Shown: positions 1 through 8,634, numbered from the stretch's first letter. The stretch is DNA of 64,000 nucleotides from Bifidobacterium leontopitheci (GCF_009193355.1 NZ_WBVT01000008.1:35725-99724), one strand, 5' to 3'. The notes: generated by a model from the sequence alone, not told the origin. A program made the numbers and translations.

Positions 1-395
1 ACGACGGAAGCCTGCGCGGGGGAGCCTGCCGCCGGGTTCATCGGTGACGCGGACCCCGATCGGTCTGCTTGCACTGGTGCGGCCGGCATGGCGGACACCT
101 GGGCGTCGAGGCCGGCGTAGAATTCGTCACGGCGTTTGCCGCTGTCGTCGCCCGTGCCGTCAAGCCGGGCCTCGGTCCCGTTCGGCGTCGACGTCAGTCG
201 CAGCACGAAGGTCGCGTCATCGTAGTCATGGAAGGCGACGGTGCCGGCAGGCTCGTCCACCGAGTCCAGGGTGAACGTCGCGTTGACGGCGAACAGGTCG
301 CGCACGGCCTGAATCACCTGCCGAGGTTCTGTCGCATAGATGCGGTCGGCGGTGGGCTTGTCGGGCTGCGCCGGTTGTGTGGTGGAATCTGACAT
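1..395 (-). CDS. hypothetical protein, C-terminus outside window
   Basis: An open frame runs from ATG at 395 down to the window edge without a stop, giving about 131 residues. The start follows a good purine-rich site (GAAGGAAG, 5 nt before ATG). The protein begins MSDSTTQPAQPDKPTADRIY and is acidic, with no membrane segment. A region around residues 20-75 (VRDLFAVNATFTLDSV, then TFVLRLTSTPNG) looks like a small alpha/beta domain that might bind another protein; the tail is Pro/Ala rich. I do not recognise the family. It lies downstream of, and on the same strand as, the lyase operon but is separated from it by a strong terminator. Confidence 0.6.
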   Translation of the reverse strand, partial: MSDSTTQPAQPDKPTADRIYATEPRQVIQAVRDLFAVNATFTLDSVDEPAGTVAFHDYDDATFVLRLTSTPNGTEARLDGTGDDSGKRRDEFYAGLDAQVSAMPAAPVQADRSGSASPMNPAAGSPAQASV

Positions 396-635
396 GGTGC
401 TTCCTTCGTCTCGGCTTCTCGCAGCTGTGGAAGGGCGGCATGATGTCCGTCGGCCTCATCGTCATACGACCACGCGACCAACCCGGCATCAGGTTCGGCG
501 CAATCATGTTCCCCTGTGTGGTCACAGCCTTGCACGTACATCTACCAACTGTAATCAAGTGTGAAAATGTAATCAAATTAGCGTTGTGTCATCACCGTGT
601 CACCGCGTGGGAGCGTCCGAAAGCCCGTTCCAGAC

Positions 636-695
636 GGTTGATGGTGCGTTTTGCCCGTTTTCGCCGCGGAAAACGGGCAAACCGCACCATCAACC
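636..695. terminator. 26-bp-arm hairpin terminator
   Basis: Arms 636-661 and 670-695 pair over 26 bp with a single mismatch, around an 8-nt GC-rich loop. The inner ends of the arms are TTTT/AAAA. It sits 5 nt after the stop of the lyase gene and should end that operon. The rest of the gap 396-635 holds only the presumed promoter of the partial gene at 1-395; I see nothing else in it. Confidence 0.75.
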
Positions 696-699
696 GATG

Positions 700-1986
700 T
701 CACAGGGCATGCAGCCCGGCGATGAGGCGGTTCAGCCCCTCGACCATCTGCGCGCGCGGGCAGGCGACGTTGATGCGCAGGAAGCCGCGTCCGTCGCCGC
801 CATATTGGCGGCCGGGGGAGAACATCACGTAATGCTCGCGTTTGAGCCAAGCGCACAGGCCGTCCGTGTCGGTGAACCGGCGTCGCGGACCGGCCGCGTC
901 CGCGTCCGTCGCATCTGCGGTGACGAATGCGGCGCAGTCGAGCCACAGCAGGTAGGTGGCCGGGCCGCTGACGAGCGCGACCCGGCAATCGGCGGAGACG
1001 GTGCCGTTGTATTCGGCGATGATGCGCGCGGCCTCGCGCTTATTGACGGCGAGGTAATCACGCAGCGCGTCGAGCCAGGGGCCGCCCTCTCGGAAGGCTG
1101 CGATGGCGGCGTCGACGGCGAACGCGTTCGGTTCGGCCACTTCGTCGGTGTTGAGCCCGCGCCACACCTTGTGCCGCAGGGTCGGGTCGGGGACCATGAC
1201 GGCCGCCGTGTGCAGTCCGGCGATGTTGAACGCCTTCGTGGGGGCGAGGCAGGTGGCGCTGATGGCGGCGCAGTGCGGTCCGGCGGCGGCGAACGGCACG
1301 TAGCCGACGCCGGGGTCGGTCAGGTCGCAGTGAATCTCGTCGCTGATGACCGTCACGTGGTGCGTCCAGCACAGGTCGCCGATGCGCGCGAGCGTCCCGC
1401 GGTCCCAGATCATGCCGGTCGGATTGTGCGGGTTGCACAGGATCATCAGCGTGGTCTGCGGGTCGGCGAGCTTCGCCTCCAGGTCCTCCCAGTCGATTTC
1501 GTAACGGCCGGCCGGCATGCCGTCGTCGGCGGCGCCGCGCCGGTAGACGAGCGGGCATTGCAGCGCGTTGCGGCCGTTGTTGAGGATCGAGTTGAAGAAG
1601 ATGTTGTACACGGGCGTCATGATGAGCACGTTCTCCGCGGGCGTGGTGAGCTTGCGCACCATGCTGGAGATGGCGGGGATGACGCCGGTGGTGAAGATCA
1701 GCGACTCGGGGTCGATGTCGAGCCCGTGCCGCGTCTTCCACCAGTCGGCGTAGGCGCGGTTCCATTCGCCGGGGATGGTCGAGTATCCGAACACGCCGTT
1801 GTCGAGCCGTCGCTGCAGCGCCTCGCGGATCGCGGGCGCGGTCGTGAAGTCCATGTCGGCCACCCACATGGGCAGCGCGCCGCCGGCCTCCTCCCATTTG
1901 AGCGCGTGCGTGCCGGCGCGGTCCACCGGCGTATCGAAGTCGAACGCGGATGCGCCCGTACGTTCCGTCATATCCTGCCCCGTCAT
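700..1986 (-). CDS. MalY/PatB-type PLP-dependent cystathionine beta-lyase/aminotransferase
   Basis: A 428-residue fold-type I PLP enzyme. Visible signs are the MalY/PatB opening motif LPMWVADMDF near residue 39, the cofactor-binding stretch ILCNPHNPTGMIWDRG near 182, the Asp of VISDEIHCDL near 216, and the Schiff-base lysine in LAPTKAFNIAGLHT (Lys251). Enzymes of this group cleave C-S bonds of cystathionine or cysteine conjugates, or transaminate. The start at 1986 has GGAAGGAG eight bases upstream and overlaps the stop of the DUF3737 gene by ATGA, so the two are translationally coupled. An upstream extension of the frame is possible but lies inside the neighbour. Substrate unknown; it could make homocysteine or release H2S. 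Confidence 0.88.
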   Translation of the reverse strand: MTGQDMTERTGASAFDFDTPVDRAGTHALKWEEAGGALPMWVADMDFTTAPAIREALQRRLDNGVFGYSTIPGEWNRAYADWWKTRHGLDIDPESLIFTTGVIPAISSMVRKLTTPAENVLIMTPVYNIFFNSILNNGRNALQCPLVYRRGAADDGMPAGRYEIDWEDLEAKLADPQTTLMILCNPHNPTGMIWDRGTLARIGDLCWTHHVTVISDEIHCDLTDPGVGYVPFAAAGPHCAAISATCLAPTKAFNIAGLHTAAVMVPDPTLRHKVWRGLNTDEVAEPNAFAVDAAIAAFREGGPWLDALRDYLAVNKREAARIIAEYNGTVSADCRVALVSGPATYLLWLDCAAFVTADATDADAAGPRRRFTDTDGLCAWLKREHYVMFSPGRQYGGDGRGFLRINVACPRAQMVEGLNRLIAGLHAL

Positions 1987-2987
1987 GCCCGAGTCTCCTT
2001 CCGCGAGTCGTCGCCGGTGATGATGGTGGTGCGCGACGGGTCCACCCGTTCGGGCTCCATGACGAGCGTGCCGATCCGGTCGGCGCGGATCAGGCCTCCC
2101 GACGGGTTGACCACGCTGTCGATCGTGCCGTGCGCGTCCACGTCCACGGTCGAATACTCGAACGCGCGGGTCGTGTTGACCAGACGGCAGTCCTTCATCA
2201 CCAGGTTGTCCACGTAGCACAGCCCCTGCAGGCTTTCGATCGTGCAGTCGATGAACGTGAGGTTGCGCGAGTTCCAGCCCAGGTATTCGCCCGAGATGGT
2301 CGAATGCTCGACGGTCACGTTCTCGCAGTTCCAGAACGCGTCCTTGGAGACGAGCCGCGAGTCGCGCACGATGACGTCATGCGCGCCGTCGAACGGATAG
2401 TTGCCCACAAGCCGCAGTCTCTCCGCGGTCACGTTCTCGCAGTTCATGCCGAAGTAGTCGCCGCGCGCGACGACATCATGCAACGTCACGTCGGAGCAGG
2501 CCCACAGCGTCTCCTCGGCGTGCGTGAGGTCCACGCCGCGCAACGTGAGGTCACGGCAGCGGCGGAAGTTCTTCGGCGCCTCGATCGTCGAATCCTCGAC
2601 CACCATGTGCTCCGTGTACCATACGCCGGCACGCGCCATCTCGAACCACGTGGAGTCGCGCACGTCCACGCCGCTGCAATACCACAGCGGGTACTTCCAC
2701 TGGAAGGACACGCCACGCAGCGTCACGCCGCGCGCATGCTTGAGCGGCGACTCGCCGTCCGCGAAGATCGTGTCCACATACGTGACGTCGTGCGCGAAGA
2801 ACTCGGCGCGCTCGCCGGTGAGCCGCTGCTGGCGCACGGTGCGCGCACCGCCGGCGGCAGGCTGCACGACCGTCTGCGCACCGCCGGATCGCGTCACGCC
2901 GGTCCGCGCCGCATCCGCACGCGCCGCATCCGACCGTAGTGTCCGCGGCCGCTGCCCCGCCTTCGTCTCCACTGTGGATTCGCCCAT
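1983..2987 (-). CDS. DUF3737 family right-handed beta-helix protein
   Basis: A 334-residue protein. After a low-complexity Ala/Arg/Thr N-terminus (residues 1-50), it consists of short repeats of the type xVTLRGVxF, NVTVEHSTI and NLTFIDCTI, the signature of a parallel beta helix. The motifs WKYPLWYCSGVDV, WACSDVTLHDV and DAFWNCENVTVE are typical of DUF3737 proteins. The function of the family is not known; similar folds bind or cleave carbohydrates. Start at 2987 is supported by AGGGGG seven bases before ATG. It is the first gene of a two-gene operon with the lyase (4-bp overlap) and divergent from the UvrA-like gene. Confidence 0.85.
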   Translation of the reverse strand: MGESTVETKAGQRPRTLRSDAARADAARTGVTRSGGAQTVVQPAAGGARTVRQQRLTGERAEFFAHDVTYVDTIFADGESPLKHARGVTLRGVSFQWKYPLWYCSGVDVRDSTWFEMARAGVWYTEHMVVEDSTIEAPKNFRRCRDLTLRGVDLTHAEETLWACSDVTLHDVVARGDYFGMNCENVTAERLRLVGNYPFDGAHDVIVRDSRLVSKDAFWNCENVTVEHSTISGEYLGWNSRNLTFIDCTIESLQGLCYVDNLVMKDCRLVNTTRAFEYSTVDVDAHGTIDSVVNPSGGLIRADRIGTLVMEPERVDPSRTTIITGDDSRKETRA

Positions 2988-3123
2988 GAAACAACCCCCT
3001 CTTTCCGTGTCCGGATATCCTTGTCTGCCATCCCGGTCCCGCCGCAGCCGCAACAGGCCGCACGCGCGCAGCGCACGCAACGAACGGCGCGGCCGCGGCG
3101 AGAACGCCGTATACGATTGTGGT

Positions 3124-3152
3124 GACTTGAAGCGCTTGAAGTCAACGTTCAA
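3124..3152. promoter_or_regulatory. candidate operator, LacI-like palindrome
   Basis: Positions 3124-3143 form a near-perfect 20-bp palindrome, GACTT-N-AAGCGCTT-N-AAGTC, whose central AAGCGCTT resembles LacI-family operators. It is followed at once by an overlapping inverted repeat, TTGAA (3136-3140) and TTCAA (3148-3152). It lies in the divergent region between the DUF3737 operon and the UvrA-like gene and upstream of the -10 box of the latter, so it could control either side. No LacI gene is in the window. Confidence 0.4.
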
Positions 3153-3177
3153 TCGGATAGCGAACATGCGACGCGGC

Positions 3178-3183
3178 TACAAT
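3178..3183 (+). promoter_or_regulatory. -10 box TACAAT, leaderless-type promoter
   Basis: TACAAT ends seven bases before ATG at 3191, so transcription would begin at or next to the start codon. No Shine-Dalgarno sequence precedes this ATG. This favours 3191 over the in-frame ATG at 3182, which overlaps the -10 box. Confidence 0.5.
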
Positions 3184-3190
3184 GGGCCCC

Positions 3191-5692
3191 ATGACCGTGA
3201 AGGGACCGACTGCAATCGAAGTGCGCGGGGCGCGCGTGCACAATCTCAAGGACATCGACATCGACGTGCCGCTCGGCGAGATGGTCGGCGTGGCCGGCGT
3301 ATCCGGCTCGGGCAAAAGCTCGCTCGCGCTCGGCGTGCTCTACGCGGAAGGCTCGCGCCGCTACCTAGAGGCATTGTCCACGTACACGCGCCGCCGCCTC
3401 ACCCAAGCGGGCCGCGCGCAGGTCGACGACGTGCGCCACGTGCCCGCGGCGCTCGCATTGCACCAGCGTCCTGCGGTGCCGGGCATCCGTTCCACGTTCG
3501 GCACGATGAGCGAGCTGCTCAACAGTCTGCGGCTGCTGTTCTCGCGTTGCGGCACGCACGTGTGCCCGCACTGCGGGGCGCGTCACGAGCCGACGCTGGA
3601 TGTGGCCGCCGAACTGCCCATCACCTGCGGCTCGTGCGGCAAGACGTTCTACGGTCCGGGCGCCGAGTCACTCGCCTTCAACTCGGCCGGTGCCTGCCCC
3701 GCCTGCTCGGGCACCGGCGTGGTGCGCGAGGTGAACATGGCGTCGCTGGTGCCGGACGAGTCGAAGAGCATCGACGATGGCGCGGTCCTGCCGTGGGGTT
3801 CGCTCATGTGGGACCTGATGAAGGACGTGTGCCGTGCGATGGGCGTGCGCACGGATGTGCCGTTCCGCGAGCTGACCGACAAGGAGCGCGACATCGTTTT
3901 CCATGGCCCGGCGGTCAAGAAGCACATCCTGTACCGGTCGAAGAAGAGCGACGACTTTGCAGAACTTGATTTCACGTACTACAACGCCGTCTACACGGTG
4001 GAGAACGCGCTCGCCAAGGCCAAGGACGAGAAGGGGCTCAAGCGGGTCGCGAGGTTCCTTGAGGAGCGGCCGTGCAAGTCGTGCGGCGGCACGCGGCTGA
4101 GCGAGGCCGCGCGTGCGCCGCGGGTGCGGGGCATCGACCTGGCCGAGGCGAGCGCGATGACGTTGGACGATGCGGTCGCGTGGGTGCGAGGCGTGCCGGA
4201 GACGCTGTCCGTTGAGATGCGCCGCATGGCGACGAACATCGGCGAGTCGTTCCTCGACGTGGCGAAACGGCTGCTGGAGCTGGGTCTTGGCTACCTGTCG
4301 CTCGACCGTGCGGGGGCGACCTTGTCGACCGGCGAGCGCCAGCGCGTCCAGTTGGCGCGCGCGGTGCGCAACCGGACGACGGGCGTGCTGTATGTGCTGG
4401 ACGAGCCGTCGATCGGCCTGCACCCGTCGAATGTGGACGGTCTGCTCGGCGTGATGCGTGACCTGGTGGCGGACGGCAATTCGGTGGTCGTGGTCGACCA
4501 TGACGTGCGCGTGCTCAAAGCGTGCGACCATCTCATCGAGATGGGTCCGGTGGCGGGTGCGGGCGGTGGTCGGGTGATCGCGCAGGGCACGGTCTCCGAC
4601 GTGGAGGCCGCGGTGGGGCATGGCAGCCGGATCGCGCCGTTCCTTGCCGAGGATGCGCCGAGGCGTGTGCGCGGCGTGGTGGAACGTTCGCATATGTTCG
4701 ATGCCGGCCGCCTGCATATGGAGACGGGCGCGTTGCATACGGTCAGGCCGTTGGCGGTGGACGTGCCGCACGGCCGGCTCACCGTGGTGACAGGCGTGTC
4801 GGGTTCCGGCAAGACGACGATGGTGCTGGAGTCGCTGATTCCGGCGTTGCGTGCGGCGGCGGCCGGTGAGCCGCTGCCCACGCACGTGCATGCGATCGAG
4901 GCGGACGGCATCGCGCGGGCGAACCTGATCGACGCTACTCCGATCGGCGCGAATGTGCGCTCCACGGTCGCCACGTACGCGGACATCCATGACGACCTGC
5001 GCCGCGCGTTCGCACGTACGGACGCGGCGAAGGCAGCCGGCTGGAAGGCGGGGGATTTCTCGTACAACACTGGCCGGCTGCGCTGCCCGACGTGCGACGG
5101 GACGGGGCAGATCTCGCTTGACGTGCAGTTCCTGCCGGACGTGGACATCGACTGCCCGGACTGCCGCGGCTCACGCTATGCGGCCGCCGCGTCGGACATT
5201 CGCCGACAGTCGAAGGCCGGGCGGGCGTTCTCGCTGCCGCAGCTCATGGCGATGAGCGTGGACGAGGCGTTGGACGCGACAGCCGACATGCGCAAGGTGC
5301 ATGCGCGGTTGGAGACGCTGCACGACCTGGGATTGGGTTACCTGACGTTGGGGGAGCCGACGCCGGCGTTGTCGGGCGGGGAGGCGCAGCGGCTGAAGCT
5401 GGCGAGCGAGATGGGCCGCGCCCAGTCGGACGCCGTGTTCGTGTTCGACGAGCCGACCATCGGCCTGCACCCGTTGGACGTGCGCGTGCTGTTGGGCGTG
5501 TTCGACCGGCTGGTGTCCAGCGGCGCGACGGTCGTGGTCATTGAGCATGACCTCGACATAATCGCCAACGCCGACTGGATCATCGACATGGGCCCTGGCG
5601 GCGGCGTCAACGGCGGCCGCATCATCGCCGCCGGCACCCCGGAGGACATAGCCGCGAACCCGGACAGCATCACGGGCCGATACCTGCGGTGA
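3191..5692 (+). CDS. UvrA-like ABC excinuclease paralogue (class II, no UvrB-binding domain)
   Basis: An 833-residue twin-ABC protein. Seen in order: Walker A GVSGSGKSS (residue 36), a CPHC zinc pair, CGSCGKTF and CPACSGTG, then CKSCGGTRL, signature LSTGERQRVQLA and Walker B VLDEPSIGLH. The second half has GVSGSGKTT, a zinc site CPTCDGTG...CPDCRG, LSGGEAQRLKLA and VFDEPTIGLH. Canonical UvrA is about 940-970 residues and has a domain of about 110 residues between the first CPxC motif and the CPACSGTG-type motif; here only about 35 residues separate them, so the UvrB-binding domain is absent. Such UvrA2/DrrC-type proteins are linked to tolerance of DNA-binding drugs. It stands alone, divergent from the DUF3737 operon. 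Confidence 0.88.
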   Translation: MTVKGPTAIEVRGARVHNLKDIDIDVPLGEMVGVAGVSGSGKSSLALGVLYAEGSRRYLEALSTYTRRRLTQAGRAQVDDVRHVPAALALHQRPAVPGIRSTFGTMSELLNSLRLLFSRCGTHVCPHCGARHEPTLDVAAELPITCGSCGKTFYGPGAESLAFNSAGACPACSGTGVVREVNMASLVPDESKSIDDGAVLPWGSLMWDLMKDVCRAMGVRTDVPFRELTDKERDIVFHGPAVKKHILYRSKKSDDFAELDFTYYNAVYTVENALAKAKDEKGLKRVARFLEERPCKSCGGTRLSEAARAPRVRGIDLAEASAMTLDDAVAWVRGVPETLSVEMRRMATNIGESFLDVAKRLLELGLGYLSLDRAGATLSTGERQRVQLARAVRNRTTGVLYVLDEPSIGLHPSNVDGLLGVMRDLVADGNSVVVVDHDVRVLKACDHLIEMGPVAGAGGGRVIAQGTVSDVEAAVGHGSRIAPFLAEDAPRRVRGVVERSHMFDAGRLHMETGALHTVRPLAVDVPHGRLTVVTGVSGSGKTTMVLESLIPALRAAAAGEPLPTHVHAIEADGIARANLIDATPIGANVRSTVATYADIHDDLRRAFARTDAAKAAGWKAGDFSYNTGRLRCPTCDGTGQISLDVQFLPDVDIDCPDCRGSRYAAAASDIRRQSKAGRAFSLPQLMAMSVDEALDATADMRKVHARLETLHDLGLGYLTLGEPTPALSGGEAQRLKLASEMGRAQSDAVFVFDEPTIGLHPLDVRVLLGVFDRLVSSGATVVVIEHDLDIIANADWIIDMGPGGGVNGGRIIAAGTPEDIAANPDSITGRYLR

Positions 5693-5748
5693 GGGACACC
5701 GTCCTTGATTGCAGGACGCTGCCAACGGAGCCGGAGCGAGGGCCTCAA

Positions 5749-5870
5749 CCCCTCCTTCGGCGGAGGGTCTGTCAGTGGAACCATCAACAAACCAGTGCGA
5801 AAACATCAACCCGGAACCTAGCCCCCTCGGTGGAGGGGGCTGTCTGAGCGCAGCGAAGACTGGGGGAGCG
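5749..5870. repeat. bifidobacterial-type intergenic hairpin repeats
   Basis: Two related hairpins lie here. The first is CCCTCC-loop-GGAGGG (5750-5767) followed by TCTGTCAG. The second has perfect 9-bp arms, AGCCCCCTC and GAGGGGGCT (5820-5841), followed by TGTCTGAGCGCAGCGAAGAC. The hairpin-plus-AGCGAAG tail resembles a small repeat often seen between genes in bifidobacteria; this is recognition from memory. The second hairpin may also end transcription of the UvrA-like gene. Confidence 0.5.
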
Positions 5871-5970
5871 CCACCCGCAACAACGCAATAGGCGACGCCA
5901 CTGTCGCATGCGTCATTCGCATGTGGGATGATATTGGCGCAGAGAATGACAAGAAGGCTGGTGCATCCGC

Positions 5971-7020
5971 ATGAACGACATGACGAACACGACATCCCCA
6001 CCCCGCATTCTGGCATCGTTGCCGCCTATCCCGGCCCCGCCGAAGAGGAAGAACCGGAAACGGTGGATTATCATAGGCGCCGCCGTGGCGGCGGTCGTCG
6101 TCCTGGCTGGATCCCTGACCACGTGGCGTGTGGTCGAGCATAACCATCTGACGGCGGCTCGATCGGCGTGCGAGAGCTCGCAGACGGCCTTGTCGAAGGC
6201 GCGTAAGGCGTATGCGACGGTCGTGGCGTCCGGAGATGTGACCGAGGCCGCGAAGGTGACGTCCAAGCAGGTCGAGGACGCGAAGACGCTGACCGCGTTC
6301 CAGAAGACGCTGGACGCGAAGCCGAAGGCTTCCGGCGCGTCGGATTGCTCCGCCTCGAAGCGCGCGGACCTGGACGCGGCGTCCGCGGGCTTGCGCGAGT
6401 CGGCCGACTCGTACACGTCGGCCGCCAAGGACCTGAAGGCGCAGGCGAAGGCCGTGCTCGCCTCGCGTGACGCGAAGCTACTGACGGACGCTCGCAAACA
6501 CCTGTCGGATAAGGCGGCGTCGGCGCGCAAACTCCTGGACTCGTCGAACGGGAAGGTCAAGGACAATGCGACGCGCGTACGGTTGACGCAGCGCATCCAG
6601 GAGGCCGACAAGCTCAACACATCCACGGACGTGAAGGCCCTGGACGCGAAAGGCAAGGAATTGGACGCGGCGGTGAAGGCGGTGAACGATTCGATCGCGG
6701 CGAAGCGGAAGGCGGACGCGGAGGCGAAGAAGAAGGCGGAGGCTGCGGCGAAGGCCGCGCAGGCGCAACGCTCCTCGTCCGGTTCCACTTCCCGCAGGTA
6801 CTCGTACAGCGGCTCCGGCTACTCGTATTCGGGCGGTGGCTCGAAGGGGTATTCGGGCAGTCGAGGCTCCGGCTCCTCGTCGACGGGATCGTCCTCCTCG
6901 GGCGGCGGGTCGAATGACACGCCACAGTCCCACTCATACGGCTGCGGCCAAGATTGCGGTAAGTATCCTTCTATGCCTCATACAGGGTGCAAGCCCAATG
7001 AAGCTTGTCCGATTGGCTGA
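5971..7020 (+). CDS. membrane-anchored coiled-coil protein with Ser/Gly-rich Cys tail
   Basis: A 349-residue protein with a clear layout: short cytoplasmic N-terminus with KRKNRKR, one membrane helix (residues 31-50, IIIGAAVAAVVVLAG), a long Ala/Lys/Asp-rich helical region (about 60-265) ending in EAKKKAEAAAKAAQAQ, a Tyr/Ser/Gly-rich linker (270-320), and a short tail with four cysteines (CGQDCG, CKPNEACPIG). It is probably exported and membrane anchored, with the tail outside the cell. I do not recognise a catalytic domain; relatives are loosely annotated as colicin-import-like. The start is chosen at the first ATG; another in-frame ATG lies nine bases later. A terminator follows. Confidence 0.7.
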   Translation: MNDMTNTTSPPRILASLPPIPAPPKRKNRKRWIIIGAAVAAVVVLAGSLTTWRVVEHNHLTAARSACESSQTALSKARKAYATVVASGDVTEAAKVTSKQVEDAKTLTAFQKTLDAKPKASGASDCSASKRADLDAASAGLRESADSYTSAAKDLKAQAKAVLASRDAKLLTDARKHLSDKAASARKLLDSSNGKVKDNATRVRLTQRIQEADKLNTSTDVKALDAKGKELDAAVKAVNDSIAAKRKADAEAKKKAEAAAKAAQAQRSSSGSTSRRYSYSGSGYSYSGGGSKGYSGSRGSGSSSTGSSSSGGGSNDTPQSHSYGCGQDCGKYPSMPHTGCKPNEACPIG

Positions 7021-7046
7021 CTTTCTTTAGCCCGTTTGTCCGCGAG

Positions 7047-7075
7047 GGCCCGCACTTCGATTCGAGGTGCGGGCC
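7047..7075. terminator. bidirectional hairpin terminator
   Basis: Perfect 9-bp arms GGCCCGCAC (7047-7055) and GTGCGGGCC (7067-7075) lie between two convergent genes, followed on the plus strand by TTCTGCTT. Confidence 0.65.
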
Positions 7076-7081
7076 TTCTGC

Positions 7082-7300
7082 TTACTTGAGATAGTTGTTG
7101 ATCCATGTGCAGGCGGCGGCGACGGCTTCCAGGTCGCTCGTGTCGTCCTTGAGCCGGGGCCATCGAAGCCAGCCGTTCACGTTCCCGTGCCTGTCGGTGA
7201 GATTGCCGCGTATGGAACCGTCCTCGGGGTCGGGGGTCAGTGCGAGCATCCATCGCCCGTCGTCCTTGGCGACCATGACCCCGTCATGAGCAACCTTCAT
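7082..7300 (-). CDS. small hypothetical protein, 72 aa
   Basis: The start ATG at 7300 has GAGGG seven bases upstream. The product begins MKVAHDGVMVAKDDGRWMLA and contains LTPDPEDGSIRGNLTDRHG and LKDDTSDLEAVAAACTWINN. It is a small soluble alpha/beta protein with no known motif that I can name. Codon use is as in neighbours. It converges on the coiled-coil protein gene and lies divergent from the AAA ATPase, with about 120 bases of AT-rich DNA between. Confidence 0.55.
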   Translation of the reverse strand: MKVAHDGVMVAKDDGRWMLALTPDPEDGSIRGNLTDRHGNVNGWLRWPRLKDDTSDLEAVAAACTWINNYLK

Positions 7301-7359
7301 GAGCAACCCTCACAATCGACTTAGCTGAGAGAACAATAGACAATCGACGGTTTAGATAA

Positions 7360-7398
7360 TTTTATACTTTTTGAATTCGTTGAATTGTTTTATACTTT
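7360..7398 (+). promoter_or_regulatory. AT-rich promoter region with repeated TTTTATACTTT
   Basis: Two exact 11-bp copies of TTTTATACTTT (7360-7370 and 7388-7398, 28 bp apart) each contain a TATACT -10 box. TTGAATT repeats lie between them. The region is far more AT-rich than the surroundings and precedes the AAA ATPase gene. Either two start points or a repeated operator is possible. Confidence 0.45.
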
Positions 7399-7423
7399 GC
7401 ATAGGGCTAGCAAAGGAAATACC

Positions 7424-8566
7424 ATGCACTATAATCCGTTCAAACCAAGCGCTGGGCACACGCCGCCACTTCTCATCGGACGCGATCATGATATCGAGGA
7501 CTTCATTGAAGGACTTGACAATGGGCCGGGATCACCCACGCGCCTCATGCGCGTGACTGGCGCACGAGGCATCGGCAAAACCGTCCTGCTTTCCGAGTTC
7601 GCCAGAATCGCCCGGGAGCGCAAATGGGAGGTCATCAGAGAGAACGCTTCAAAAGGATTGGCGGCACGCCTTCTCTCCAGACTGCAGCCAGCGCCAAGAG
7701 GTCGGCACGAATTCACAGTCAAGCCGACTCTGCAAGTCGGTGAAACCGCTGGGAGCCTTGGCGTCTACCATTACCAATCTGCAGAACAGATGCCGTTGAC
7801 CCTTTCCGAGGCAATGGATCGCCGGATTCATGAACTGGAGAAAAAGGGCGCGGGATTGCTTATCGCAATCGATGAAGCCCAAGCGGCCGAACGTGACGAC
7901 ATGATCGCCATATCCACTGCCGCGCAGGACATGAACATCAACAACCGTGACTATGCGCTCGTATTTGCCGGGCTCCCCTCGATGTCATCAAAATGGCTGA
8001 ACGAAGATGCGACCACGTTCATGCGCAGAGCCGACCCGCATATGCTCCAAGACATTCCGCTGGACGAAGTGAAAAGAGCGTTTGAAGACACGTTCCGCGA
8101 ATCCGGCATGGCAATCTCCGACACGCCCCTGCACATGGCGGTTGAAGCGACATACGGATACCCATTCATGATCCAGCTTGTCGGTTACCACATTTGGAGC
8201 AGCGCCCGACGCAACCATCCAGATACGCCGACAATCAGCGTCGAGGACGCAAAACTCGGTATCGGCAAGGCGTTGACCCGATTGGGCGACACGGTACACG
8301 GGCCGGAACTGGACAGTCTCTCACCCGTCGACCGTACGTATCTGCTCGCCATGGCTCAGGATGACGGGCCATCCTCCACGTCGATGGTTGCCGAGCGAAT
8401 GGGCAAGGAGAAGAACTACGCAGGCCAGTATCGCGCCCGTCTGCTGGATGCTCAGGTCATTGAACCCAAGGGATACGGGCTGGTGGATTTCGCCATCCCG
8501 TATCTCAGAGAGTATCTGCGCGAACACGCCGCATACTATCGCATGAACGCCGAATCCACTGACTAG
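7424..8566 (+). CDS. AAA+ ATPase with C-terminal winged helix (AAA_16/archaeal ATPase-like)
   Basis: A 380-residue P-loop protein. It opens with NPFKPSAGHTPPLLIGR, then Walker A GARGIGKT (residues 46-53), Walker B LLIAIDEAQ, and a lid-type helical part. The last 80 residues (LLAMAQDDGPSSTSMVAERMG) look like the winged helix of Orc1/Cdc6-like ATPases. The start at 7424 follows AAAGGAAA at good spacing. A paralogue with the same layout is at 29587-30816. The gene is isolated, AT-rich at its 5' side and flanked by regulators, which fits accessory DNA. Role unknown; regulation, DNA maintenance or defence are all possible. Confidence 0.75.
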   Translation: MHYNPFKPSAGHTPPLLIGRDHDIEDFIEGLDNGPGSPTRLMRVTGARGIGKTVLLSEFARIARERKWEVIRENASKGLAARLLSRLQPAPRGRHEFTVKPTLQVGETAGSLGVYHYQSAEQMPLTLSEAMDRRIHELEKKGAGLLIAIDEAQAAERDDMIAISTAAQDMNINNRDYALVFAGLPSMSSKWLNEDATTFMRRADPHMLQDIPLDEVKRAFEDTFRESGMAISDTPLHMAVEATYGYPFMIQLVGYHIWSSARRNHPDTPTISVEDAKLGIGKALTRLGDTVHGPELDSLSPVDRTYLLAMAQDDGPSSTSMVAERMGKEKNYAGQYRARLLDAQVIEPKGYGLVDFAIPYLREYLREHAAYYRMNAESTD

Positions 8567-8634
8567 CCGAACCCCCGCCCTATAGTCACGATTAACTGAC
8601 CTGCACAGAGAAACACAGGGGAAAGGACGCACCC

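Noticed and set aside
586..2217. Long plus-strand open frame opposite the lyase gene
   Set aside because: It is the GC-driven shadow of the minus-strand lyase; composition is Arg/Val/Gly rich without motifs, and it has no ribosome site.
1987..2220. N-terminal extension of the lyase to 2220
   Set aside because: It would overlap the DUF3737 gene by 230 bp; the start at 1986 has a strong ribosome site and a 4-bp coupled overlap.
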